A program made the position numbers and the translations under genes. From positions 39,189,001 through 39,253,000 of the forward strand of contig OX419755.1 in the NCBI GenBank assembly GCA_948567375.1: a DNA stretch of 64,000 bases, in the 5' to 3' direction. Shown here one piece after another: positions 44,647 through 54,990 of this stretch (positions are counted from its first letter, which is position 1; each line of letters begins with the position of its first letter). The notes beneath the pieces are model-generated. The model did not search any database. It saw nothing but the letters and a program-made list of their open reading frames with translations, and was not told the origin of the DNA. The stretch comes from Lunularia cruciata (taxonomy: Eukaryota > Streptophyta > Marchantiopsida > Lunulariales > Lunulariaceae).

Positions 44647-45321
44647 TTGATTAGTTCCAATGGGATTGAAGGCTCAACATATGCAAGTTTGTTTCATTTG
44701 CAAGGGATGATATCTAATTGGGGTTGTAGGATTTTGGTTGATTCTGGAAGTTCAAAGAATTGCATGTCTATGCAAGTAGCAAAGGAATTGGGTATTCCTA
44801 TCAAGCCAACAATTGGAAGTAGTTTGATGATGGCGGATGGTAGAAAGAGTCCTGCACTCCGCACCTTGCATCCTGTTACCTTCAAGATTAGGAAGGAGTA
44901 TTTGGAGTGTATGAGGTTTGTAGTGGCACCTCTATACTATGATATCATTATGGGTCTACCTTGGCTTGAACGTCATAAGGTTCAATTTGATTGGACCCAA
45001 CGCCAAATTCAAGTACAACACCAAGGTAGGAATTTCCGATTAGGTTTTCTGGCACCTCTGAGTAAGACGTCTAAGAATGGTCAGTCCCAAGATGGGAAGT
45101 TTGTTGAGAAGGTAGCCATAGAGCAAACCTTGAAGGAAGTGGAGTCCCAAGATGGGAAGTTTGCCAAGAAGGCAACCATGGAGCAGGCTTGGAAGAGAGA
45201 TGAATCCATAGAAGGGAAGTTTGTTAGTAAAGCAGCCATAGAGCAAGCTTTAGAGAAAGATATGTCTGTATTTGCGGTGTGGATCAAGCCGATTGCACAA
45301 GACCAATCTGTGGAGGATTGA
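44647..45321 (+). CDS. Protease region of A2, with three 20-residue repeats
   Basis: A 224-codon open frame. The retropepsin active site is ILVDSGSSKNCMS (about 44731-44770) and the second conserved block is DIIMGLPWLERHKVQFDW (about 44941-44995). Both are intact. The linker to RT holds three tandem 20-residue units (45085-45264), each with GKF, a lysine, and IEQ or MEQ. The protease would mature Gag-Pol. It is the best preserved pol part of this copy, but lies in a broken element. Confidence 0.8.
   Translation: MISSNGIEGSTYASLFHLQGMISNWGCRILVDSGSSKNCMSMQVAKELGIPIKPTIGSSLMMADGRKSPALRTLHPVTFKIRKEYLECMRFVVAPLYYDIIMGLPWLERHKVQFDWTQRQIQVQHQGRNFRLGFLAPLSKTSKNGQSQDGKFVEKVAIEQTLKEVESQDGKFAKKATMEQAWKRDESIEGKFVSKAAIEQALEKDMSVFAVWIKPIAQDQSVED
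45085..45264 (+). repeat. Three tandem 60-bp coding repeats
   Basis: Units at 45085-45144, 45145-45204 and 45205-45264. Each encodes S-(Q/I)-(D/E)-GKF...K-A-(I/M)-EQ plus a charged tail. All are in frame, with no indels between them. Confidence 0.88.
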
Positions 45322-45339
45322 GAGCCTCATCAAGTAATG

Positions 45340-46697
45340 GTTGATCGGATAGTTAAGGAGTTTGCGGATGTGTTTCTGGATGATCTGCCAAAGGGATTAC
45401 ACTCCAATTGAGGTATGCCCTTCAAGATCGAGTTATTGCCAGGGAGTACTTCAGTGAGTAGACCAATCTATTGGCTCTCACCAAGGGAGTTGGAGGAGTT
45501 GCAAACAACACTTATAGAGTTGTTGGAGAAGGACTTCATACAATATAGTACCTCTCCTTGGGGAGCACCGGTACTATTTGTTCCAAAGAAGGATGGAGGA
45601 CTTTGTTTTATATTGATTATCGTGGGCTCAATAAGCAAACCGTGAAGAATGCATATCCCTTGCCTCGGATAGATGACTTGCTTGATCAACTAAGTGAAGC
45701 ACGTTACTTTTCCAAGTTGGATCTTTGCAGTGGCTATTGGCAAATTCCGATTGATAGAGAGGATGTGCAAAAGACTACCTTTCGCACAAGGTATGGGCAT
45801 TTCAAGTGAAGAGTTTTACCTTTTGGACTCACTAATGCTCCAACAGTCTTCATGGATCAGATGCATCGAGTGTTGGATGGACTATTGGATTGGTCAGTGG
45901 TGGTAATCTTGGATGATATCTTAATCTATAGCAAGACAGAGGCAGAACATGTGAATCATGTGTGAGAAGTCCTAAGATGACTATGACAATAGACATTTTA
46001 TTGCAAAAAGTCAAAGTGTGCCTTTTGGCAAAAAGAGGTTACCTTCTTGGGTCATAAGATCTCCTCAGAGGGGATCAAGATGGAAGAAGAGAAGATCAAG
46101 GCCATTATTGATTGGCCTACCCCAAAGGATGCTATAAAAGTACGGGCATTCAATGGATTGGCTAGTTTATACTGGCGGTTCATCCACTATTATGCTCATG
46201 TGGCTGCACCATTGACTAACCTCTTGGAAAAGAACTTGAGCTTCCAATGGAACACCAAGCATGAAGAAGCATTCCAGAAGTTGAAACATATGGTGTCTTC
46301 AAGACCCATTCTTCAACCATATGATCCTCAACTACCTTGTGTGGTTGATTTTGATGCTTCTAACTTTGCAATTGGAGTTGTGTTGCAACAAGAATTCCCA
46401 AATGAACTACATCCCATTGCCTTTGTGTCTTGCCAACTAAATACAGCTAAAAGAAATTACTCTGCTCGAGATCAGGAACAACTTGCAATAGTATATGCCA
46501 CCAAGGTATGGAAGCATTATCTCTTAGGGAAACAAGTGATCATGCAAACTGATCACAAGCCATTGTTGCAGACCTTACACCTAGAGCACATGAAGAGTCA
46601 ACATCATCAATGGGAAGAGCAACTCCAATTGTTTGACATCAAACTTGAGTACAAACCAGGTCGGTTCCATGTCATCCTTGATGCTCTATCACAATGA
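45340..46697 (+). pseudogene. Reverse transcriptase and RNase H of A2, broken
   Basis: RT starts with SPRELEELQ (about 45480), a one-base problem near 45600 shifts to [13 protein letters not shown], and [11 protein letters not shown] follows. After a stop (TGA, 45807-45809) come [11 protein letters not shown] and ILDDILIYS (about 45905-45930), with the Asp pair intact and Leu in place of the usual Tyr/Phe. After stops at ~45960-45985, 46047-46697 runs open: GHKISSEGIKM, FNGLASLYWRFI, RNase H with VVDFDASNFAIG, YSARDQEQLAI and TDHKPLL. Confidence 0.85.
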
Positions 46698-46703
46698 CCT
46701 GAT

Positions 46704-48245
46704 TTGAAGTCTCTTCCTCTCATCACGGCAGCAATTACGACGTTGTCAATTGACCCCAAGATCCATAACGAGTTTCGGTTAGCTTTACAACAAGATCCCT
46801 TCTTCCAAATGGTACATGGTCATCTAACAATAGGTGACAAGGAGTACAACACCTTCTCCTTCAAGGAAGGCCTTCTATTCCATGCAGACCGGATCTATAT
46901 TCCAGCCAAAGGTGATCTTCAACTTGTGCACCTTCAAGAAGCCCATGATTTACCCATCGCTAGTCACATGGGTGTGGACAAGACCTTGGGTACACTCCAA
47001 CATCAATGGTGGTGGCCCAACATGAAACAAGATGTTCAAGAATTTTTCCGATTGTGTGAGAGCTGCCAATGTAACAAGGCCAGCAACCAGAAGCCGAGTG
47101 GACTCCTTCAACCGCTTGCCATTCCATCAGCTTGCTGGGAGCATGTGAGCTTGGATCTCATCACATCCTTGCCAAAGACAAAACAAGGACACACCGCCAT
47201 CGTGGTGTTTGTGGACAAGCTTAGTAAGCAAATCCACTTGGCACCAACCTGTGATACCGTGGATGCTCCAACATTAGCGCAAATCTAATTCAACAATGTC
47301 TTCAAGAATCATGGGATGCCATGCGTACTCATCTCCAACCGTGATCCTCAATTTACCATGAAGTTTTGGCAAGCACTCTTTCAGATACTCGGCACCAAGC
47401 TTGCTTTGTCCACGGCCTATCATCCTCAAATTGATGGACAAACCAAACGTGCAAATCATACATTGGAGGATATGTTGCATGCCTTTGTCAATGTCCACCA
47501 TACCAATTGGGATGAATGTCTTGCCGTTGTAGAATTTGCCTACAACAATTCCAAACATGCAAGCACCGAATTCTCTCCTTTTTTTCTCAATTTTGGCCAA
47601 GATCCGCTTGTTCCAGATTCTCTTCTTGCTCCCCCTCCATCTCAAGTTCCTCATACTTCCACATTCTTGACCTTTATATATCAATCTCTTCAACAAGCCA
47701 AGTCTCACTTCCTTATTGCTCAGAATCACCAAAAAAAATATGCGGACCACCATCGTCGTGATCTCACCTTTGAAGTTGGTGATAAAGTCATGCTATCCTC
47801 CAGTAACCTCCCTCTCCCACTTGATACCCAAGTTCGTAAACTTGCCCCTAATTGGATAGGACCCTTTGATATCACCCACATTGTCTCTCCTATTGCTTAT
47901 CAACTTTCCTTGCCTTGTCACATGCGTATCCATCCTATCTTTCATGTTTCCAAGTTGAAACCCTTTGTTCCTAACCCCTCTTCCTTTTCCTCTCGAGTCC
48001 AACCTCCCCCTCTTCATGTCCCTATCAATGATCATGAGGAGTACAAAGTTGATTGTATCCTTGCGTGTTGCCATATTCAACGAGGTCGTCGCCAACATAT
48101 GGAGTACAAGGTCCTTTGGAAAGGGTATCCCCTTCATGATGCCACTTGGGAACCTCTTTCTCACCTCCAAAATGCACAAACGGCCATCCAGGAATTTGAA
48201 GCTTCACTGGCGACGAGGACGTCACCAACTAGCGGCTGGGGAATA
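46704..48245 (+). pseudogene. Integrase and chromodomain of A2
   Basis: 46704-47288 holds the integrase zinc domain (HMGVDKTLGTLQHQWWW, CESCQCNKAS) and the first catalytic Asp (SLDLITSLPK). TAA at 47286 breaks the frame. 47316 onward has LISNRDPQFT, in which the second catalytic Asp is Asn, and GQTKRANHTLED, in which the catalytic Glu is Lys; both are G-to-A changes. The C-terminus carries a chromodomain (about 48040-48205: YKVLWKGYPLHDATWEP). The open frame runs on through the purine-rich GGCTGGGGA and 22 codons into the 3' LTR before stopping. Confidence 0.88.
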
Positions 48246-48378
48246 TGTAACAATATGGAGTTTAGCGACGAAGTTAGTCTGGCTTACAAAGTAGCACATA
48301 AGACAAAGTAGCCTAGAATATTCCAAAAGTATCTAGGAAGCTTCCCGGCTAGCTTAGCTTGCATGCCAAGTAGACAGT
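48246..48378 (+). repeat. 3' LTR of A2, first piece
   Basis: TGTAACAATATGG to GTAGACAGT, cut by B2 at 48379. It lacks the 48-bp block of the 5' LTR. Confidence 0.9.
48374..48378 (+). other. B2 target-site duplication, left
   Basis: ACAGT here and ACGGC at 54991-54995. The two mismatches are both transitions, so this reads as a decayed 5-bp duplication. The intact 5' LTR of A2 has ACGAC at the same place. Confidence 0.55.
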
Positions 48379-49117
48379 TGTAATACCAAGAGCTAGCCAT
48401 ATGATCTAGATGTGAAATTTGGTTTGGTAACATCTAGAATGATGTTATACATGATGGTTGAAATAGATCAGATAGAAGTATCACCAAAAGAGTACTTTTA
48501 CAAATAGGGCAGAAACCAAAATAGACTTGAGAACCTTAGAACCAATAGCTAGACATATGATTTAAAGGTGAGAATTGGTTTGGTAACATCTAGAAGGATG
48601 TTACACATGATGGACTAAACAGATCAGAAAGAGGTATCACCAAAAGGGGACTTCTACTAATAGAGTAGGAATCAAAATATGCTTGAAATCTTTGAAGGCA
48701 ATTTTGGAGGCCTAAACGGATGAATTAGGCCTCGAAAATGTGCATATCCCCCTCCCCCTCAAAGGAAAGGCTGGCTTTCCTTCCCCCTTGCTTTGTCTCG
48801 TCAAGAGCTTTCCAATGGTACCTTACTCACGTGACTCTGAGATTCCTAGAGGAAGATTCCCTAAAAGATTCCCTCCGGTCAAAGCTTGTTTGACCAACTA
48901 GATAGGACCTAGACCAGACATGTCATTCATCCAAGTAAGTAATCTAAGGGTGGAGCTTGCTGACATATCACCTATCTGTGTCCCTAATCCTATGGTGGAG
49001 CTTCCTTGGCGGAGTCCTCTTTGGCTATATAATAAAGAGAAGGTGCTCCCTTGGGGCATCGATTGTTTGAGTGTGAAATCTATGTTTTCTCTCTTCTCTT
49101 GTCCTTGGAGTATTACA
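48379..49117 (+). repeat. 5' LTR of B2
   Basis: 739 bp, TGTAATACC to GGAGTATTACA. The first ~290 bp are two diverged tandem copies of a ~150-bp block (each with TTGGTTTGGTAACATCTAGAA and TATCACCAAAAG). A TATA box TATATAATA lies at 49026-49034, about 90 bp before the LTR end. Confidence 0.95.
49026..49034 (+). promoter_or_regulatory. TATA box of the B2 LTR promoter
   Basis: TATATAATA in GGCTATATAATAAAG. The same word stands at the same place in the 3' LTR (about 54898-54906). The position fits the promoter that would start element RNA in the LTR. Confidence 0.6.
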
Positions 49118-49118
49118 A

Positions 49119-49129
49119 TGGTATCAGAG
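49119..49129 (+). other. Primer-binding site of B2 (initiator-Met type)
   Basis: TGGTATCAGAG, one base after the LTR, the standard plant retrotransposon site for initiator methionine tRNA. Confidence 0.88.
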
Positions 49130-49257
49130 TGAGTGTTTTAGTCCAAGAGAGTGGATCACCCTTCTTGGAATAGCACGAACTACTGAAATTGAGTAATTTG
49201 AGGTGGAGAACATAGAGTAGTTGCTAGACTTAGGAAGGACTTTAGAGAGCGGATGGG

Positions 49258-49479
49258 ATGGATGCGCCGGGAGGCCAATTTCCCGCACCTAGCTTTCCAT
49301 TCTCAAACCCATTCCACATCAAGGTTATGTATATCCAACGTGAGCAGATGAGGGTATCGCTAGTTTATCACTTTGGCATAGAATTCATGGACAGAGTGAT
49401 GAACTCACCAAACCCGGTGATTCTACCTATGGTAATATATGACAGAGAGTGGGATTTGACAATCTACATTCTATTATGA
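49258..49479 (+). CDS. Pre-gag short ORF of B2, module 1 (unknown function)
   Basis: 73 codons, MDAPGGQ to YILL, about 130 bp after the primer site. It is homologous to 2112-2333 (B1), and in the FG-to-Y part to the leader ORFs of A2 and D2. Predicted features: a proline-rich start, then mixed hydrophobic/charged, with no signal peptide or zinc motif. The function is unknown. It could be a leader peptide, a translational control uORF, or a split N-terminal part of gag. Confidence 0.6.
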   Translation: MDAPGGQFPAPSFPFSNPFHIKVMYIQREQMRVSLVYHFGIEFMDRVMNSPNPVILPMVIYDREWDLTIYILL

Positions 49480-49483
49480 CAAA

Positions 49484-49687
49484 ATGGATATGAATGTCCC
49501 AAATCCTCTCCCTTTCAACACTCAAGTAAAAATTTGTTATGTAGTGAGGCCGAAATTGATGTTTAGAGATTTTTTGGTTAGGAATTTTGGTGAGGAGTAT
49601 TATCAACTAGTGATAGCTTCTGAGGTCCCAATGGTAGTTCTGATAGTTCGTGCACCTTCCAGAGTGATTATATTGACTCTGTATTGA
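49484..49687 (+). CDS. Pre-gag short ORF of B2, module 2 (unknown function)
   Basis: 67 codons, starting MDMNVPNPLPFNTQVKI, two bases after module 1 ends and in another frame. It has the same FG-acidic-aromatic pattern (NFGEEYYQLV) followed by S, P and V. It aligns with module 1 and with the single module of A2 (shared NPLP start with A2). It ends 15 bp before the gag frame opens. Confidence 0.6.
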   Translation: MDMNVPNPLPFNTQVKICYVVRPKLMFRDFLVRNFGEEYYQLVIASEVPMVVLIVRAPSRVIILTLY

Positions 49688-49702
49688 AGTAGACATTAGC
49701 AA

Positions 49703-50790
49703 TTGAGTGTTGTACAAACCATGGATCCGCAATTGCAAGAGTTGGTGCAAGGAATGCAAGGGATGTTGAATGAATTTCAAGAGATTAAGATGACCATGGA
49801 GACATTACAAAGTCAAGTGCAGATCCTCAAGAATGATCAACCCATGCAAGAAGAAGAGCCGTCTCAAAACCCAATACCTGCAACTGAAGTACTTGGAGAG
49901 GCATCCGTGCCTACAAACCCTATCAACGATGAAGCCACATTGCTACTCTGGATGAAGAAGACCTGCAACATCAAACCTTACAAGGGGCAGCGTTCGATGG
50001 AAGTAGTGGAAAATTGGATCTCAAGAATGAATCAATATTTCCGATTGTTCTCAATAGAGATCACAGAGCATGATACATGTGTGTTTGCATGTGGGTACTT
50101 GACCGATAAAGCCCTCACATGGTATGATGCTTGGGAACAATCCATGCTGGCAGAGAGAAGGGGGGTCACATGGACAGCAATGCAAGAAGGACTACTGAAG
50201 AATTTTCAATTGGTGGATTCTATGCAGATGGCTCGAACCCGACTATAGGGATTGAGACAAAAGAATAGCGTTCAAGAGTATGTGGAGGCTTTTCTGGATC
50301 TACAAGTCGCAATTACCAACATGAGTCCAACAGAGGCTCTTGACAATTTCAAATGAGAGTTGAAAGAGCGGATTCGCCAAGAAGTCATGGTGCAAAATCT
50401 TCGCACGATATTTGAAGCCATTGCTTGTGCGCAGAGAATAGCTAAAGCATTAGGTGGAGGTAAAGGAGTAGCTCCACCTCAACATTATTGGGCAGAAATG
50501 CCACACATGGGTGGACTAGTACCGATGGAATTGGGCAACCTTCAATTCCGGGATTGAGGAGCACGACCGCTTCAAGGGGAGCGGGGACGGGTAGAAGAAC
50601 AAAGAGATAGAGTCTCACGAGGAGAAGGGACTCAAGGAGAACAACGCTGTTGTTACAATTGTGGCCATATTGGGCACATATCTACCAACTGTCGCACTTG
50701 TTTCCCTAGAGGCCCTCGGCCTTCGTTCATGCAATCTTTGAACAACATGGAGAGGCACATTGAGGAGGAGGAGGTAGAAGTCACTTTGTA
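49703..50790 (+). pseudogene. gag of B2, broken
   Basis: The first 181 codons are open (the likely true start is MDPQ at 49721). A coiled-coil-like start (LQELVQGMQGMLNEFQEI) is followed by the capsid core WISRMNQYFRLF and LTWYDAWEQSM. Stops stand at 50246 (TAG) and 50354 (TGA), the second part is 50360-50557, then another TGA. A good CCHC knuckle CYNCGHIGHISTNC lies at about 50649-50690. Without the stops gag would be ~350 residues. Confidence 0.85.
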
Positions 50791-50809
50791 AAACAAAGAT
50801 CGCCAGTAA

Positions 50810-51568
50810 ATGTACCTCGCGGCCTTATTGGCTCAAAAAAGGAAGCAGAGAAGCGAGAGAAGGAAGAAGAATTATGCACAACGATCCCAAAAGGCAACCT
50901 CACAATTGATTGTCGTGAATGGAATCCTAAAAGGTAATCAAGTGAGAGTATTAATAGATCCAGGAGCAACAAAGAATTTCTTGTCTCGCTCTGTTGCAAT
51001 AAGATTGGGAATGGATCTAGAGAGAGATGGAAGTGAAGAAGTAGAGTTACCAAATGGGCAAACAGAGAGGATCAAATCATTACCTAGACGGGTAACCCTC
51101 TCTGTAGGAGAATATCAGGAAGCAATTGAGTGGCAAGTGATACAGTTAGCTCATTATGATGCAATTTTAGGCATGCCATGGATGGAGCAGTACAACCTTA
51201 TGGTGGATTGGAGGAAGAAAGTAGTGAGAACCCACCAATGGTCAATCATTGGGGTTAAAGAAAAATCACACAGGCAGAAACTGCCTCTATATGTTGTAGG
51301 GACGGCAATTGTCTGTAAGACCGATAGATGTTTTATGGGTCTAATAAGAGAAGTCCAGAGTGCACAACTCGATGGGAAAATTCCTAAGAAATTGAAGGAT
51401 GTGGTGGATGAGTTTCAAGATGTCTTTCCCGATGATCTACCCTCAGGATTACCACCAAAAAGGCGAGTAGATCACAAAATTGAGACACTTCCGGGGAAGA
51501 CGCCTCCTTGTAAGGCCCCATATCGCCTATCACCTCATGAGTTGGAGGAGTGTAAGACTCAAATTTAG
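50810..51568 (+). pseudogene. Protease and RT start of B2
   Basis: 252 codons. A lysine/arginine-rich start is followed by protease with VLIDPGATKNFLS (active site DPGAT, where many gypsy proteases have DSGA) and ILGMPWMEQYN. The linker has FPDDLPSGLPPKR, then the RT start SPHELEECK. It ends at TAG (51566-51568), which corresponds to CAG or GAG in related copies. Confidence 0.85.
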
Positions 51569-51571
51569 GAG

Positions 51572-52681
51572 ATGTTGCGGAAAGGGTTCATCCAACCTAG
51601 CGTATCACCATATGGAGCCCATGTCTTGTTTGTGAAGAAGAAGGATGGTACAATGCGCATGTGCATTGACTATCGGGGTCTCAATCAGCAAACAGTGAAG
51701 AACAAATACCCCTTACCTTGCATGGATGACATGTTTGATCAACTCCATGGAGCAAGATACTTCACCAAACTGGACTTGCAAAGCGGTTACAATCAAATCC
51801 AAATTGTAGAGGAGGATGTGCACAAAACTGCCTTTCGAACCAAGTATGGCCACTTTGAGTATCTTGTGATGCCTTTTGGCCTCACCAATGCACCTGCCAC
51901 TTTCATGAGTCTAATGAATGACATATTTCATCCATACTTGGATAAGTTTGTTATCGTCTTCTTGGATGATATCTTAGTATACAGTAGCACAATGACAGAA
52001 TACAAACAACATCTACAAGAGGTCCTCCAAATTCTAAGACAGAATCAATTGTACGCCAAAATCTCAAAGTGTGAGTTTGGCAAGTCTGAAGTAGACTACT
52101 TGGGGCATAGAGTAAGTGCAGAGGGCATTCAAGTATTGATAGATAAAATAGAGGTCATTCAAAAATGGAGTGCCCCGGAAGATCAGACGTAACTTAAGAG
52201 CTTCTTGGGGTTGATAGGATTCTATCGTAGATTTGTCAAGGACTTCTCCAAGGTTGCACAACCTTTAACGGCACTACTTGGCAAGGGGAAGAAGTGGACA
52301 TGGGGAACTACACAAGAGTTGGCCTTTCAAGAATTCAAGGCCGCCTTGCTACATGCACCAATCTTGAAGTGGTATGACCCAAAACGTCCAATCAAGTTGG
52401 CTACAGATGCATCAGGCGTAGCAATAGGAGCAGTCCAACAACAAGAGTGGCATGATGGATGGCATCCAATTGCATATTTCTCTCAAAAGTTGTTACCAGC
52501 AGAGCACAACTACCACACCACAGAACAAGAAGAGCTGGCAATCGTTCTAGCAACCAAGCATTGGAAGCACTACTTGGGCGAGAAGGTATTTGTAGTGGAG
52601 ATAGACCACAAACCTCTAGTCTACCTTGAGACGCAGAAGGATCTATCTCGTTGCCAAATTCGGTGGGCAAAGTGGCAATAA
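51572..52681 (+). pseudogene. Reverse transcriptase and RNase H of B2
   Basis: RT has [42 protein letters not shown] and FLDDILVYS (catalytic Asp pair intact, about 51961-51987). Stop TAA at 52190-52192, then the connection FYRRFVKDFSKVAQPL and RNase H with LATDASGVAIGA, YHTTEQEELAIV and the DHKPLVYLE block. A second TAA at 52679-52681. Only the two stops break an otherwise full domain pair. Confidence 0.88.
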
Positions 52682-52690
52682 CGCTTCAAC

Positions 52691-53772
52691 ATGACAATCA
52701 CCTACGTGAAAGGTAAGAAGCAACTTGCAAATGCATTCATATGCATGCCAATGGCCAACAACTTGGTGGCAGAGGTTAAGATTAACCCTGAATTCTGGCA
52801 AGAGATTCTGGCGGCTATAAAAACTGACCCACAGATTGTAGAAGCACAATCATCCAAAGGTGTCACCAGTACCCAAGGACTCACCTTTTGGGATGGCAGA
52901 TTATGGATCCCAAATGTCCCAGAATTACACACCACCATTCTAGCAAAATGTCATGATCCGGCCATTGCAGCTCATGTCGGAGTGGACAAGACCTTGGATG
53001 CAGTCAAGCGCCATTACTATTGGCCCAAGATGAGCAATGACGTGATGGACTATGTGCGTAGCTGCCTACTTTGCCAACAGAACAAAGCTTCTAATCAAGC
53101 TCCTGCAGGGCTCCTTCAACCTCTCCCCACTCCTACCAACGTTGGGAACAAGTGAGTATGGATCTCGTGTATGATTTACCCAAGACCACCTCAGGGTTTG
53201 ACTCCATTGTTGTCTTTGTGGACCGGCTTAGCAAAATGATTCATGTACGCCCTACCACCAAGGAGGTGACCGCTCCACAACTAGCTCAATTATACTTAGA
53301 TGTAGTCTTTGCTCACCATGGCTTATCTAGAGTACTCATCACCAATAGAGGCACCCAATTCACCCGCTTGTTTTGGCGAACACTCTTTGGGTTCTTCAAA
53401 ACCAAGTTGGCCATGTCCACAACTTACCACCCCCAAATAGATGGCCAAACAGAGCAGGCTAATCGCACAATTGAAGACATGTTACGCAGCTTCACCTTAG
53501 AAGAGCAAGAGAGGTGGGACACTCTACTCCCGTTGGTGGAATTCACCTACAACAATTCAGTGAATGCATCCACGCATGTCACTCTGTTCTTCCTCATGTA
53601 TGGTGAGCATCCCTTCACACCTTCTAGCTTGATGAAGATCCGTCCAGTGGCTACCAAGGTTGATGCAATCAACACATTTGTTTCTAGAATCCAACAAGGT
53701 GTGGAGAGCGCCAAGCACAGATTACAGATTGTGCAAAATCGACAAAAGCAGTATGCGGATGCACACCATTGA
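52691..53772 (+). pseudogene. Integrase of B2
   Basis: The zinc-binding domain has HVGVDKTLDAVKRHYYW and CLLCQQNKAS (52960-53105). A frame change near 53140 leads to the core with SMDLVYDLPK (first Asp), LITNRGTQF (second catalytic Asp now Asn, GAT to AAT at about 53338-53345; B3 keeps Asp) and GQTEQANRTIED (Glu present). TGA at 53770-53772 stands where CGA is likely. Confidence 0.88.
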
Positions 53773-53775
53773 CAC

Positions 53776-54234
53776 ATGGAGTTCAATGTTGGGGATCAAG
53801 TGTGGCTATCGACAACCAACCTCACATTAGTTGGACCTCGTAAGCTTAGACCTTGTTTTATTGGGCCTTTCTCGATTCTTCGTCGCATCGGCATTGTGGC
53901 CTATCACCTTGAGCTACCACCACACATGAAGATCCATCCAATCTTCCATGTCTCCCTACTATGCAGATATGCTCCCCGATCAGGCCAAGGTCATTCCACA
54001 CCAGATATTTGACCTTGTCCGACACTCATTGATGGCACAGAGGAATATGAAGTGGAGCGGATCCTCCAAAAATGCATGCGTGGTACTCACCACCCGCGGG
54101 TGGACTATCTAGTACAATGGACAGGTTACCCCCTCTATGAAGCCACCTGGGATCCCACTGCCAATTTGGAACATGCACCTGTGTTGGTGCAAGCATTTGA
54201 GCAACAATTGCACAACGAGGACGTTGCGTCTTAA
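53776..54234 (+). pseudogene. Integrase C-terminus and chromodomain of B2
   Basis: 53776-54012 is the SH3-like C-terminal integrase part (VGDQVWLSTTNL, LRPCFIGPFSIL and HPIFHVSLL). After a TGA the chromodomain follows (about 54040-54190): EYEVERILQ, YLVQWTGYPLYEATW and a final helix before LHNEDVAS. Chromodomains at this place direct insertion to methylated histone H3 in chromoviruses. Confidence 0.88.
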
Positions 54235-54247
54235 AAGGAGAGAGGTC
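54234..54247 (+). other. Polypurine tract of B2
   Basis: AAAAGGAGAGAGGTC directly before the 3' LTR, right after the pol stop codon. Confidence 0.8.
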
Positions 54248-54990
54248 TGTAATACCAAGAGCTAGCCATATGATCTAGATGTGAAACTTGGTTTGGTAAC
54301 ATCTAGAATGATGTTATACATGATGATTGAAATAGATCAAATAGAAGTATCACCAAAAGAGTACTTCTACAAATAGGGTAGAAACCAAAATAGACTTGAG
54401 AACCTTAGAACCAATAGCTAGACATATGATTTAAAGGTGAGAATTGGTTTGGTAACATCTAGAAGGATGTTACACATGATGGACTAAACAGATTAGAAAG
54501 AGGTATCACCAAAAGGGGACTTCTACTAATAGAATAGGAATCAAAATATGCTTGAAATCTTTGAAGGCAATTTCGGAGGCCTAAACGGATGAATTAGGCC
54601 TCAAAAATGTGCAGATTCCCCCCCCCCCCCACAAAGGGATGGCTGGCCTTCCCTCCCCCTTTCTTTGTCTCATTGAGAGCTTTCCAACGGTACCTTACTC
54701 ACGTGATTTTGAGATTCCTACAGGAAGATTCCCTAAAAGATTCCCTCCGGTCAAAGCTTGTTTGACCAACCAGAAAGTACCTAGACCAGACATGTCACCC
54801 ATCCAAGTAACTAATCCAAGGGTGGAGCTTGCTGACATATCACCTATCTGTGTCCCTAATCCTATGGTGGAGCTTCCTTGGCGGAGATCCTCTTTGGTTA
54901 TATAATAAAGAGAAGGTGCTCCCTTGGGGTATCGATTGTTTGAGTGTGAAATTTGTGTTTTCTCTCTTCTCTTGTCCTCGGAGTATTACA
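54248..54990 (+). repeat. 3' LTR of B2
   Basis: 743 bp, TGTAATACC to GGAGTATTACA. It carries a run of ~12 C near 54619 that is longer than in the 5' LTR. Confidence 0.95.

Larger units (their letters stand above)
48379..54990 (+). mobile_element. B2: complete family-B Ty3/gypsy chromovirus
   Basis: LTRs at 48379-49117 and 54248-54990, Met-type primer site, two pre-gag modules, gag with a CCHC knuckle, protease, RT, RNase H, integrase, chromodomain and polypurine tract. It is inserted into the 3' LTR of A2. The LTRs differ at ~5 of the first 140 positions. Most in-frame stops can be explained by C-to-T changes (CAG to TAG, CAA to TAA, CGA to TGA). Confidence 0.95.

Noticed and set aside
47274-47753. 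159-codon minus-strand ORF
   Set aside because: It lies antisense to the A2 integrase core, which has recognisable catalytic blocks.
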